DNA of 64,000 nt, taken from Ciborinia camelliae (Eukaryota; Ascomycota; Leotiomycetes; Helotiales; Sclerotiniaceae). Of this stretch, positions 12,211 to 24,668 are shown piece after piece. Within the stretch, counting starts at the first letter, position 1. Each line of letters starts with the position of its first letter. Made by a program: the position numbers and the translations under genes. The notes below the pieces were generated by a model. That model was given only the letters and a program-made list of their open reading frames with translations. It made no database searches and was not told the origin of the DNA. The DNA lies in assembly GCA_025890175.1 (NCBI GenBank), contig JANPYM010000021.1:150227-214226 (forward strand), written 5' to 3'.

Positions 12211-13800
12211 CTACATCTTCATTTCAAACCTCTTACTCGTTCTAATCCTCTCTCCAAATTTTCCCAGAAACAACGGTATGGGAACGAAGGCCAGTGCAAT
12301 AAAACCCAAAACAGAATTTCCCCAACCTAGCCACTGTTTTCCGTATAGAGGTAGTCCGGCCAAAGGAAGCACCGTGACCGCGATATTCCTCAACACTATC
12401 ATGGCCGCTATTGCAGACGCCGCATGCTGCATATATGCATCCATAAGATATGTGACGCGAGGAAGAGTAGTAAGTACCAATCCAAATGATATGACTGCAG
12501 TATCGACAATCGGCACCATGTATTGAATATGCTTTTTGGCTGTTCATTTGTAGATGAAGAAACCGATTAGGGAAGCTATGTCGCCAAGAACCATAACAGG
12601 TAATCTATATTCCAGTTTTATCTCTTCTCCAGCTATAGCCCGAATTACCTATTTATCTAAGATCATCCGGCAGCAAATAATTCCAAGCATTATACCAATT
12701 CTTATCCCGATGAAGGTGAGTCCGACCGGACCCTGCGATACTCTGAAGTGGGACTCGAAAAATTCGGTCAGCGTCGTCGTTACCAGGTATAGCCATCCAT
12801 AGACGATTGCTGCATACAAGGACATCATCGCGATAGTCGGAGAGAAGAGAAGCAAGCCTTTTCGTAGGTCTCAAAGCGGCTGTTTGCAAAATCTCGCTTT
12901 TGGAAAGATCACTCGCGTATTTGGATCGACGTGCCATATTTCCCATTTCTTTTCTTAACCGATTCGTCTTTTTTTGCAGGTTGGTTGTTTTGTATGTTTC
13001 CCTCAGGAATAACACTCCTATTTGCTCAACGCCGGTAGCAATCGTGATGATCCAAAATGTCCAGTGCCATCCAGCAGCGGCGGTGAGATACCCTCCGATA
13101 ATCAACCAACAATGATACCCAGCAGTGGACAAAGGCCTATGAGTGATATAGCACCTCCACGCTGCTCAGAAGCAAATATGTCACCCACTGCCCCATTATT
13201 AAGTGTCATAAACGCAACCATCAAACCACTTAGACATCAAACCGCAATAAGCATCTTAATATTGATACTAGTTGCTCCTCCAATAAAGAAAAAGATGAAG
13301 ACGATATTAGCCATATGATATATAATCAAATTTCCATAAAGCTCAGCAAGAGGTGCGATGATAAAAGAACCGAAGATCTCGCCTAACTCCCAGATAGAAA
13401 ACAAGACGGTAGAGTATGGTGTAAACCACTACTTTCATGAAAAAATCAGGATTTACGGATGCTATAATAACAGTTCTTAGATTGCGAGAGATGAATTAGT
13501 AGATGAATTGTTCCTTGACAATTTATACATACATAATTAGATAAATTCTCATAAAAAGGATTAACACCATAGTCCATACACTATTTGTAGCGTAAACGCC
13601 AGTTTAACTTAATGTATTCACTGCATCATCCGGAAAATGAAAGTCCACGATGTTGGCATCAACTACATCTTCAGTAGACATATCTTGAAGCTCTTCACAG
13701 CGAATAGATAGCTCCCTCCACATCCAACTAGGTATCCGCAACTTCATTTTCCAATTCCTCCGCACCGCAAGGTCTGCGGATATCGAAGTCATTTTTCACT
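12211..13800 (-). pseudogene. broken MFS transporter (drug:H+ antiporter-1 type)
   Basis: Read on the minus strand, successive frames give the order of a fungal 12-helix multidrug-type MFS transporter. An N-terminal tail ending DFHFPDDAVN (about 13630) stands where the family has DGPDDPENP. Then come MTLNNGAVGDIFASEQRG (about 13200), a GWHWTFWII helix, a long charged cytosolic loop, then SLYAAIVYGWLYLV (about 12800), and finally LGWGNSVLGFIALAFVPIP (about 12290). Lesions include a one-base loss near 13113, a frame change near 12860, an in-frame TGA at 12544-12546 where Trp is expected, and several stops in 13300-13600. The N-terminal part is the most decayed. It cannot make a full transporter. 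Family-level recognition is strong; the substrate is unknown. Confidence 0.8.
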
Positions 13801-13959
13801 TATCTAGGTAATAGAGTGCTCAAATAACCCTAGGTTGAGACTTCAGCATCATGGCAGAGGATCGACAAATGCTAAAGCATTACCATTTATCCCAATAAAG
13901 ACCGATAGGGCTTTTTCAGGGTGCTCCATCCCCTTTTATTGACAAAGATTGTGAAGATT

Positions 13960-14600
13960 GATTTTATAAAACTATGAGGAGATAGGTAGATGAGTGGTAT
14001 TTCGATGCCGCAGAACACAAGTAAATCTTACATGGAGAAACAAAACGAGCATTTCTAGCAGGCGAAGCATTCGCATTCCGCTGAAAACTGTATTCACGGG
14101 AAAGCGAATTAATAGAATCGCCCAGGAAGGAGATACATGTAGAATGCCATCCCAGAGGTTGGTTCATACACCGTGTTCTTCAAGGCGGCTAATGTCAATA
14201 TCATCGCTTACAAAGGTGGCAGATACAGTGACCGCTGCGATCCATCCAATAACGGTGAGCTATCCTATCCTAATAGTATCCAGCCTATGGCTATCGCGTC
14301 TGCTCCAAACCACGTACTTATAATATAGTCAATAAATCGAAATTCTTCGCCAAGGGTGGTGCTAGTACGCTAAATAACCTAATGGTACCATCCTCCAGCC
14401 ATCGTGATCACGGAAGATAACTCACCAAGCATAGGAAACAAAACATAAACGAAAAAAGTCCCCAGTTGTGCGAAAAAAAGTACATATATCAACCCTGCTG
14501 GGGCGCCACTGTTTATCTTTCATTATCCGAACAATACTAAAAGGTATTTCTGCTTACTTGGCGGTTCCTAGCGCAGCAGGTCGGCTGTTGTTCGTAGTGA
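13960..14600 (-). pseudogene. broken amino-acid permease (APC family) relic
   Basis: Minus-strand frames give pieces in the order expected for fungal GABA/choline-type permeases: PAGLIYVLFFAQLGTFFVYV (about 14500), ELSSVITMAGGWYH (about 14410) in place of the family's E(M/L)xSxxPTAGGQYHW, TVIGWIAAVTVSATFVS (about 14230), then WAILLI...PVNTVFSG (about 14120) and LVLFLHV (about 14050). Each is in a different frame, with stops between. The N- and C-terminal thirds are not recognisable. It lies directly upstream of, and on the same strand as, the broken MFS gene. Recognition rests on several short matches in the right order, so confidence is moderate. Confidence 0.55.
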
Positions 14601-14769
14601 TACTAGTAGTGAGAGAAATTTATGCAGGTTCTCTTTCCCTTGTTGCGAGTATAAATCCGCATGAATGTGTGCGGTGCAAATACATGAATTTGTATTCTTC
14701 ATCCCATCATCATATCATATCACATCCCATCCCATCCACAAGAATCATCAAAAATATCCCAATTCAGCA

Positions 14770-15405
14770 TTTCCCCATCCGCCACGCAGGACGAAATCGA
14801 CGCCATAGACCTCCTGATTCAAAAAGCCCACCGAACACCGTACGTGGAAATCCAGACCCCTCCCATATACCAGCGATCCCGCAACGGCCATGAAACCCCC
14901 CCAGAATCGTTCTGGCAAAACCACGCGCGTAATACTGGCAGTCATTAGATCACGGTGCACGAACGCGAGTGGTGGGCGCGGCCACTTGGCGCGTCGATGA
15001 CAAAAATGCAGTTCGACGCCGCTACCGAGGCGACGTGGTGGCCGGAGGGCGTGAAGAGAGATTTTTGCTAGTTTGGTCTTGAGAGGGGCGTTTTTGAATC
15101 GCTTGGGTTGAGTGAGGAGGGATGGTGTTGGTATTTTTTGTTATGTGATGTAATGTAATGTTATGTGATATCCTCCTTTCTTTTCAAATCTTTCTTGTAT
15201 CTTTGATAAATAAAAGTAACTAACAACACCATCCTTCAACCACCAGTCCTCAACATCCTGGCCACACACCCCAACCATCATCCTCAAGGAGTCACCCACC
15301 TACTCATGCAATATGGCGAGGGAAAAGCGCAGGAACTCAATCTTGAATGTTGGAGCGAAGCGAAAGACGCGAAGGGGCGCGATTCTTGCTCAAAAAATAT
15401 GGTGC
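14770..15405 (+). pseudogene. broken GNAT N-acetyltransferase
   Basis: Plus-strand frames give the parts of a fungal GNAT in order: an N-terminal DEIDAIDLLIQKAH block with TPPIYQRS and ESFWQN (about 14790-14925), VVGAATWRV (about 14970), a frame change, ATEATWWPEG (about 15018-15048), then after about 100 bp NILATHPNH..GVTHLLMQYG (about 15250-15320), KAQELNLECW and a final frame change into the last strand (about 15390). The HPxHxxxGV/LLMQYG stretch is the acetyl-CoA binding signature, with the normal R/Q-x-x-G-x-G/A partly lost. The interval 15131-15246 starts GT, has AACTAAC and ends CACCAG, so it may be an old intron. An in-frame TAG near 14947 and frameshifts make it non-functional. Confidence 0.65.
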
Positions 15406-15524
15406 CCCTCTTCCTCCCTCTCCCCTCCCCTTCACCTCCCCTTCACCTCCCCCTCTTCCTCCCCCTCCCCTCAAATTACCTCTCCAACTACCCAATTACC
15501 TAAATTCCATAAAATCGTAAAATG

Positions 15525-16075
<551 letters not shown>

Positions 16076-16204
16076 ACAAACAAAAAATAAATAAAAAATA
16101 AAATCCGAATATCGTTCGTTCGTTCGTTCGTTCATTTCTCCAACCACCTCTCCCCCACCTCTCCCCCTCCCCTCCCCCTCCCCTTCCTCTCCCCCCTCCC
16201 ATTT

Positions 16205-16330
16205 TCTAAGTATCGTTCATTCATCCATCCATCCCATCCCATCCCATCCCCCCCTCTCTCTCTTCCTTCTCCCATCCCATCCCATCCCCCCATCCCATCC
16301 CATTCCATCCCATTCCATCCCATCCCAATA
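16205..16330. repeat. CCCAT-type pentamer/tetramer satellite tract
   Basis: Runs of CATC and CCCAT units with interspersed CTCT. It is pyrimidine-rich on the + strand and continues the compound microsatellite block that starts at 15525. Confidence 0.8.
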
Positions 16331-16342
16331 ACCCATAACATA

Positions 16343-16550
16343 TACACACATACACACATACACACATACACACATACACACATACACACATACACAATAC
16401 AATAATACAATAATACAATAATACAATAATACAATAATACAATAATACAATAATACAATAATACAATAATACAATAATACAATAATACAATAATACAATA
16501 ATACAATAATACAATAATACAATAATACAATAATACAATAATACAACAAT
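16343..16550. repeat. two adjoining octamer repeats, (ACACATAC)n then (AATAATAC)n
   Basis: About six copies of an 8-bp ACACATAC-type unit run to about 16396. They pass into about 18 copies of AATAATAC up to about 16545. The two share the TAC end of the unit, so one could have arisen from the other. An 8-bp unit gives the same repeated peptide in all three frames, which explains the three parallel open frames seen here. Confidence 0.92.
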
Positions 16551-16619
16551 ACAATTATCTCATATACATATATACACACATACACTTACTTTTCATATTT
16601 ATTCATATTCACACATACT

Positions 16620-16775
16620 CCCTCCCCCTTATATACTCCTCCTCCTCCTCCCCCTCCTCCTCCCCCTCCTCCCCCTCCTTCTCCCCCTCCCTCTCCCCTC
16701 CCCTTCATTTCCCTTTCCCCTCCCCCTCCTCCTCCCCCCTCCTCCTCCCCCTCCTCCGCACCCCCACCCCCTCTC
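16620..16775. repeat. CCT/CCCCT polypyrimidine tract
   Basis: About 150 bp almost purely C and T on the + strand, built of CCTCCT and CCCCTCC units. It is low-complexity and non-coding, and lies immediately before the duplicated block. Confidence 0.85.
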
Positions 16776-18363
16776 TTCTACCACCACCACCATCACAAAC
16801 ACCACCATCACAAACACCAATTTCACCACCATCATAAACACCACCATCACAAACACCAATTTCACCAATCAATTTCACCAATCAATTTATATCACCAATC
16901 TCATATATACCAATTGTATTCTTTGATTCATTTTCCCTACGTACCTACCTACCTACCTACCAGCTATTCTCTAACCCCTAGCTACCAGCGATTCTCTACC
17001 AGCTAGCTACCCCCTACATCCCTTGCCTTCCCTTCCCTTGCCTTCCCTTGCCTTGCCTACGCTCCCCGGCTACCTTCCTTCCTTTCTTTCTTCCTTCCAT
17101 TCTTTCTTTTATTTATTTATTTATTGGCTGGCTAGCTGGACACTTTCTCAATTCTCCCATCCCCTATCCATCCATCCATCCATCCATTCATTTATACCCA
17201 TCCCAATCCATCCCACCCCATCCCAATCCATCCCAATCCCAATCCCAATTCATTCTTCATCATAATCATCATCATCATCAATCAATCAATTCCTCATTCC
17301 CATCCATGATATATATCCATGGCATTCATCACCATCACCATCACCAACCAACCAACCAACCAACCATCCATCAATTCCATTTCCACCCCGAGAAAGAAAG
17401 AAAGAAAGAAAAAAAAAAAGAGAAATAAATAAACCTTCATTTTGTATGCACAAAGCTTATCCTCCCCCACCATTCCATTCCATTTCCCCCCCCCAACCCT
17501 TCCGTATATGCCAGGGTCCATCCATCCATCCATCCAATAATAAATAATAACTTTTTGATTTCTCATTTCTCTGCATCACATACCACCAATTCCCGTGCGG
17601 TACAATAACCAAAAAGGTCAATACTTTCTTTTCCCATAAGAAAGTCATCTTGGTCTCTTTGATATCCTCAACCGAAGAGTGAGAAAATGAATTTACCTCC
17701 CAATCCCCAAAATTGTGAATAAACTCCAGAGTCTAAGATATAACCGGGTCCATCCGAAAATTAGAATAGACCAATTGAACCAGTAGGTGTAGCGTGAGAA
17801 AGAACATGCAAGAGGAAAAAGAACAACCACCCAATGAAAAAAGGAACGCTAAAAAGTACAAGAGCAAAATGTAAGAGTAAGAGGATCATAAAAATGATCA
17901 TCTTTCTCTTCATTCGCATGCTGCCCAAATACCTCCCTTCGCAAAAATGCTAAACAAATATGAATTGAGAAGGCCGTATTCGTTAGGAGAGATATATTAA
18001 CAGTCGAAAAGGAAAAGAGTTGGAAATCGAATCGAGAATCAAAGCTCAATGAAGAGGTGATTCATTTGATTCGTAGAAGACGCGAGAAGTATCTTTTTGA
18101 GAGAACACGTATTTTTGTAACATCAACATCGTGAAACGGTTCATTTAACCTCGAATTGCTGTTGATGATGCATGAGTGTCGTTGGATAAAAAGCCACCAT
18201 GCATGTGGTAAGGATACATCGGAGACGTACCCGAAACAAAGCCAGTCATAGGAGCAGGCGATGTAGAGCGAGTAACTTGAGGACTTACACCAGTTGATTG
18301 AGGGGAAGGTCGACTATCCATGTGTGTCATCGTGATTGGTGAGTTGCTGGCTGTAGAATCGAC
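16776..18363. repeat. 1.59-kb direct duplicate, left copy
   Basis: Base-for-base the same as 18374-19964 by eye, apart from homopolymer lengths: a run of 11 versus 10 A near 17410/19010 and 9 versus 13 C near 17487/19090. It ends exactly at the N run. It contains simple repeats (ATCC, TTCC, CATC, CAAC) and, at its right end, a copy of the C-terminus of the CBM21 gene. The near-perfect identity, the position at a gap and the truncated gene together say assembly overlap rather than biology. Confidence 0.93.
18145..18363 (-). pseudogene. truncated copy of the CBM21 gene's last exon
   Basis: Carries the same C-terminal residues as 19746-19964, including the same stop, then runs into the N run at 18364. 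There is no upstream exon. It belongs to the left duplicate and is best read as the same locus assembled twice, not a second gene. Confidence 0.9.
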
Positions 18364-18373
18364 NNNNNNNNNN
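18364..18373. other. assembly gap of 10 N
   Basis: Ten N bases separate the two near-identical 1.59-kb blocks. A 10-N spacer is a usual placeholder of unknown true size. Confidence 0.99.
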
Positions 18374-19964
18374 TTCTACCACCACCACCATCACAAACAC
18401 CACCATCACAAACACCAATTTCACCACCATCATAAACACCACCATCACAAACACCAATTTCACCAATCAATTTCACCAATCAATTTATATCACCAATCTC
18501 ATATATACCAATTGTATTCTTTGATTCATTTTCCCTACGTACCTACCTACCTACCTACCAGCTATTCTCTAACCCCTAGCTACCAGCGATTCTCTACCAG
18601 CTAGCTACCCCCTACATCCCTTGCCTTCCCTTCCCTTGCCTTCCCTTGCCTTGCCTACGCTCCCCGGCTACCTTCCTTCCTTTCTTTCTTCCTTCCATTC
18701 TTTCTTTTATTTATTTATTTATTGGCTGGCTAGCTGGACACTTTCTCAATTCTCCCATCCCCTATCCATCCATCCATCCATCCATTCATTTATACCCATC
18801 CCAATCCATCCCACCCCATCCCAATCCATCCCAATCCCAATCCCAATTCATTCTTCATCATAATCATCATCATCATCAATCAATCAATTCCTCATTCCCA
18901 TCCATGATATATATCCATGGCATTCATCACCATCACCATCACCAACCAACCAACCAACCAACCATCCATCAATTCCATTTCCACCCCGAGAAAGAAAGAA
19001 AGAAAGAAAAAAAAAAGAGAAATAAATAAACCTTCATTTTGTATGCACAAAGCTTATCCTCCCCCACCATTCCATTCCATTTCCCCCCCCCCCCCAACCC
19101 TTCCGTATATGCCAGGGTCCATCCATCCATCCATCCAATAATAAATAATAACTTTTTGATTTCTCATTTCTCTGCATCACATACCACCAATTCCCGTGCG
19201 GTACAATAACCAAAAAGGTCAATACTTTCTTTTCCCATAAGAAAGTCATCTTGGTCTCTTTGATATCCTCAACCGAAGAGTGAGAAAATGAATTTACCTC
19301 CCAATCCCCAAAATTGTGAATAAACTCCAGAGTCTAAGATATAACCGGGTCCATCCGAAAATTAGAATAGACCAATTGAACCAGTAGGTGTAGCGTGAGA
19401 AAGAACATGCAAGAGGAAAAAGAACAACCACCCAATGAAAAAAGGAACGCTAAAAAGTACAAGAGCAAAATGTAAGAGTAAGAGGATCATAAAAATGATC
19501 ATCTTTCTCTTCATTCGCATGCTGCCCAAATACCTCCCTTCGCAAAAATGCTAAACAAATATGAATTGAGAAGGCCGTATTCGTTAGGAGAGATATATTA
19601 ACAGTCGAAAAGGAAAAGAGTTGGAAATCGAATCGAGAATCAAAGCTCAATGAAGAGGTGATTCATTTGATTCGTAGAAGACGCGAGAAGTATCTTTTTG
19701 AGAGAACACGTATTTTTGTAACATCAACATCGTGAAACGGTTCATTTAACCTCGAATTGCTGTTGATGATGCATGAGTGTCGTTGGATAAAAAGCCACCA
19801 TGCATGTGGTAAGGATACATCGGAGACGTACCCGAAACAAAGCCAGTCATAGGAGCAGGCGATGTAGAGCGAGTAACTTGAGGACTTACACCAGTTGATT
19901 GAGGGGAAGGTCGACTATCCATGTGTGTCATCGTGATTGGTGAGTTGCTGGCTGTAGAATCGAC
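18374..19964. repeat. 1.59-kb direct duplicate, right copy
   Basis: Right partner of 16776-18363. This copy runs on without a break into the rest of the CBM21 gene, so it is the one joined to real downstream sequence. Non-gene content (18374-19745) is simple repeats followed by the 3' flank of that gene. Confidence 0.93.
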
Positions 19965-22150
19965 AGAACCAAAGAGGTAACCATCATCATTATTTCCATC
20001 AAACTGACTCGATCTCACAGTACCATCTTTCAACTGTGGAGAGTTTTTCACGGACCCAAACTATAATGCAAGATAAAAATTAGCTTAATCCTTTACTAGG
20101 CCCAGTGGTGTTCGTTGGTACGTACAAAGCAATACTTGTCGAGGAGTTCGTTATATGATTGTGATGCCAGTACAGGCTTCTCAGTACCAACGGGTCTGGG
20201 TGAATCTGTTCCACTGGTGCTTGTATTCGCAGTAGATAAAGGTTTGGATGGAGTGGAATTGTCAAAAGTCATTTGAGTTGCCGTTGATCGTGGCGATACT
20301 TGTTCATCTTGATCGATCATCTTTCTCGGTTCAATCTTTGGTGCTGTCTTCTTTGACTTCATTATAATACCACTCTTATCACCAAGGGAAGAATTAGCAG
20401 CACTAATGGCAGCATTGAGAGAAGCACCAAAGTCATATCTGTGACCAAAGGCTTGACCACCGGCTGCGTTTGTGTTCATTGGGACACGACGACTGCGGTT
20501 ATCAGGAGCCAAGTTGACGGCAGATTTAACTCCCTTCAATCTTACTGTATTTGATTCTCCCAGATAATCATCGACGGGAAGCTTGAAGTTGGTGTTCAAA
20601 TATTTTGAATCAAAGTCATTAGAGAAGTCATCAAAGGTTGCGGACTTCTTCGCTGAAGCTGCTGGCGGTGACTTCTTGTTACTTCTCGGTAATGAGTGAC
20701 CTGATCTTGATGTTGCTCCTGAAGAGCCTCTCTTTCCATTTTGTGCCTTGGCCTTCTTTCGGAAATCAACCTGAAAGTTGGTAGAGTTGTTGTTGTCCCA
20801 GTATTCCACACCGTTGACGCAGTACTTGACACAAAAGAACATGGTCTTTGCTTCAAGATTTGCTTGATCGGCAAGTTTGATGTTGAAATTAAAACGATCA
20901 CATCCATCAGTATGTTTTGGTTGGCGTACGTCATTGTTGTATTCAGCAACAACTTCCGATGTGGTCTTCCAGTAATCCAACGTAAATCTGGCGACGACCA
21001 GTTTGTGGAATGCCAAGTTGACAACAGCCACAGTCCCAATCAAGTTTTTGTTGTCTGCCGATAAGAAAACCCGTTCAACCCTGATGGGCATGGCTGTTCG
21101 TTGTGCAGTCATGGGAGGGAAGTTTGAGATAATAATCTCCCATTCAAATGGTGGTCCTCGGTTGTTGGAGTCATCATCATGATTGAATGGAAACTCTGAA
21201 TCACTTTCATACGCCTCAACAGGAGAAGAGCCAGCGCTGACAGCAAGAGGTCTATCGACTTGAAGGAAATGTCGTACATGTTCAAGGTGGGAATCAAAGT
21301 GAACAGCTTTGGAGAAAGTAGGTGTGCCGGGCATGGATAACGGTCGTCGTCTAGAAGAAGAGGATGGTCGAAGAGCTGGTCTAACAAGTTCTCCCGATTT
21401 CTTCCTGAGCATTTGTGGCTTCCTTGCCATCTCTGCCTCCTCATCACTTAATTCGTCATCAGAACCTGTCGTAGGTGTTTCGGGCGCCGACTGGTTGTTT
21501 TGACTATTTTTGATGTCGAGGAAAAGGGTTTCGGTGCTTGATCGAGTATGTTGAACCTTTCGAGGGGGAGGTTGAGATGTTTCGATGAGCTCCGATATGG
21601 GCTTATCCTTGAAATCTTTGGTAACCTCGTTCAGAGGCAGAGCCGATATAGCTTTGGTAAGTTTTTCGATCTCCGAGGATACCCTAATGGGTGAACTCTC
21701 TCGGTGTTGTTTGATAACTCTAATAGCAGCTTGTAACTCCTCTAGGTTTTCCAACTTCCTCCCTCTTAATCCATTGTCCTCTTCATCAGAGTTCTGAGTT
21801 GAGTCGGGTGGTGACATGACGACACCAATAGGCATATTAGATTCATCCATGACAGGTGGAGGTGATTGTCGAAGACTGCTCGAGGCAGTCAAGCTGTTAT
21901 TTGTATCATGGCTCGGACCCCTCTCGCTATCTGCTGTACCAGGAGGGGTTGGGTCTAGTGTCGGTGCGAAGGGTGTTGACTTAACCGAAGGGGTCCGTCT
22001 GTGTCTAGTGAGGTAGGATGTGGATCTGGGTAACTCCGGTTTTGAAGCCGGGGTTTGGTGATTGAGTTGGTATGAAGATCGTCGTGAGATAACCGGGGAA
22101 TGAGTCGTGGAGTTGGCAGGAGACCGCTGGGAAGGTGGAGTATAAGGCAT
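19746..22150 (-). CDS. CBM21-domain protein phosphatase 1 regulatory subunit (glycogen targeting)
   Basis: Two exons: 22150-20126 and 20060-19746, 779 residues. The 65-bp intron starts GTACGT and ends TATAG, and splicing joins KYCF to FGSVKN in frame. I chose the ATG at 22150 (MPYTPPSQRS); the frame is open upstream to 22261 but has no ATG there. The PP1-docking RVxF-type motif KAVHF is at about 281-285, and a CBM21 starch/glycogen-binding domain at about 338-463 (MPIRVERVFLSADN ... VEYWDNNN.TNFQVDF). The N-terminal third is Ser/Pro-rich with many SP/TP sites. By family (yeast Gac1/Pig1, animal PPP1R3) it should bring the Glc7/PP1 phosphatase to glycogen and favour glycogen synthase dephosphorylation. 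The C-terminus is Ser/Thr/Pro-rich and disordered. Its last exon is present twice because of the duplicate around the gap. Confidence 0.93.
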
Positions 22151-24668
22151 CCTCCGATGTGTAACCTTGTTGGACAACCTTCTTCTTTCTTCCTTTCTAA
22201 GATGTTGTATAATTGGTAAAACTATTCGACTGAGGTGGGAGGGGTTTGTCGAAGATAGCAATCCTAATTTCCGCTTATCATCAAGTGTTGAAAAAGATCC
22301 AAGGAATCCTTAACAATTGTGGACTGTTTGTAGGGGAAAGGACGGGTCAGCTACATTCTCACTCTGAGATGAGAGAAGAGAAGAGAGAGAAAAGAGGATT
22401 TTAGGAGCGGTGGTATGAATGTATGGATGATGGATGAAGCGGGGTGATGGTATGTGTCATGTAGGTAATTTTCGCAGACAGATTGATGCAATCAAACTGG
22501 TGCTACTGCGTGGTGATGTTGTTGATATAGGATGCTTCTTTGCGAACTTACATAGGAAATGGAGGGGGATTTTTTTCTAGAATCACCCCAGGAAAAAAAA
22601 ACTCCACCGGATTGAGGAATGAAGCAAAAAAGTCAGATAAGAAAGAACAAATGCGTATTCCAGCTATTTCGTTCTTGCCCAATCTGCCAAATCTGCCAAA
22701 TCTTCAAGAGAGATGGAAAGTTTGTTTTCGAATGTTGGGGAGCAACTACCCAAAAGTCCTCCAAAATCCGATTGGAAGAATTGTTGGTTGCGTGTAGAGG
22801 AAGAAAATGTACCGGTTTCGTTTCGTAATCGAAGATCGAAGTCGATGATAAGGAAAGCGGCGAGGCTTGAGGCGTGGCGTGCAACCGCTTCGTTACGTTT
22901 CGTATCGTATTGGATGGAATGTGGAATGTTGTTGGGTGATCTTTCTCTTTCTTTTCTTCGAGGGTTTCCAGAACAAAGTCAAAATCCTTCCTCTCTTTCT
23001 TCCTTTCTTCCTTTCTTGACTTATCTATCTGATCCTCCGTCAACGTTTTGTGGAATTCCAAGTTGTCGAAGAAGTGGTTCAAGTAGATCAAGAAGTTGGA
23101 ATTATTTAAAATTAATGTCAATGAGTGTGGAAAGAAATCCAGATGGTAAAGTGGTAAGTGGTGTGGGTTTGTATGAGGTGATTGTGATTGCTGGTACGGG
23201 AGATACGGGAAGTACGGTGATGTATTTGATTGACGATCTTGCAAATTATTAATTGGATCCAGCGGAAGATAGGTAAGGTAAGGCAAAGTCAATCGATCGA
23301 TCAATCAATCAATCAACAAATTGATAGAAAATGAATATTCAATTCTTTTCTTTCCTTTCTTCCAAGGGATTCAAGAAAATCCCCTCCAAAAGGTGATGGA
23401 TGATTTGTTGAATTTGTTGTTGTCGATTGTTCTTGAAGAATAAAGAAAAATCAAATGTGGTGAATGGTTGGATGGATGGATGGATGGAGGGAGATGGTAG
23501 GGTAGGGTAGGGTCGTAGTCAATGATAAAAATGGTGGTCTGGGTCAAGACTCTCTAAAGGCTGGCGTTGGCCTAGATGAAATTATTATGATTATTTGTGA
23601 TGGGTGATGGGTGATGGGCATGGACATGGGCATGGGCATGGTCGTGGGGTTGGGTTTGGGTTGGTTGGTTGGTGCGTGTGGTATGGTATGGTATCGTGTT
23701 ATGGTGTGGAGGGACACAGAAGATGGGATGGGATAGAGTGGGGTTCGTATGATAGGTATAGAAATAATAGAATTGAATCAATATTTACCTGGTACCTAGG
23801 TAAGAAAGTAAGAACTTCTCACTTCAATTTGGCTGGGAGGTTCACGAGTATCCAAAAGTCAAAGTAATCAATACCATCCAACTCATAAACTACATCCATC
23901 CAACCTACCCGTGGACCTCCCTAGATATCTAGTAATAAAACCCGCTCACTTATAAGTAAGATAGAGAACAGCTAGATTCAAAGACCTCGAGCTTCCACAA
24001 TACCTAATCAAGTAATAACCAGGATAATTCATATTCCAACATTTCCATTTCCATATCCATATCCATATTAACCACCATCAAATCACCATCAAATCAAATC
24101 ACCATCAAATCACCAAAAACGAACCCTTGAAAGGCAGAACTTAACCCAACTTGGCATGGCATGGACGGGTTAGAAAACGGGTCTGGGGGTAGGTTTGCAC
24201 AATGCCCTGCCCGCCCAGACTTGGGTCCTTGGCTTGACGGGGTTATTTGAGTTAAGGTGAAGTGAAGGATACTCCGTAGATAAATATCTTATATCTTATG
24301 TGATTGGAGTTTTGGTAGGAAAGGGGAAAGGGAGCGTGATTCGGATTCAATTAGATAGATCGATCGATTAATAGATGTTAATGGTGTACTTCAGCTACCT
24401 AGGTAGGTGTGTATTGAATCTTAAATAGTGAATAATTAGTTAGGGTTAATTAACAATACGTATTTTACTTTCCTTTACTAGGTTTACTTAATGCTGGTTC
24501 ATTCACTGACCTGATATGATGTGATGTGATGTGATATGATGCTACCTAGGGACCTATCTACGCTTAGATATATTTTATTCATTCATCTACTATATTTATT
24601 CATTTATTTATTCAATCTTTCGATAGAGAAGGGGGTGGATTATTATTTATCCATCTATTTATCTAATA
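22151..24668. other. upstream region of the CBM21 gene and spacer
   Basis: The first few hundred bases are probably the promoter and long leader of the minus-strand CBM21 gene. An open minus frame at 22633-23304 is low-complexity and unlike any family I know; it is not accepted as a gene. Tracts of GGAT (about 23470), ATGGGC (about 23600-23640) and ATATCC are present, with TACCTAGGTA palindromes at 23793 and 24396. Confidence 0.5.

Noticed and set aside
20096..22261. Longer N-terminus (37 extra residues) for the CBM21 protein
   Set aside because: The extra frame starts at TTG with no ATG before 22150, and the conserved MPYTPPSQ start is at 22150.
22633..23304. 223-codon minus-strand open frame upstream of the CBM21 gene
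   Set aside because: Composition is repetitive (SLSS, KERKK, PYLPY), there is no family resemblance, and it lies in probable promoter or leader sequence.
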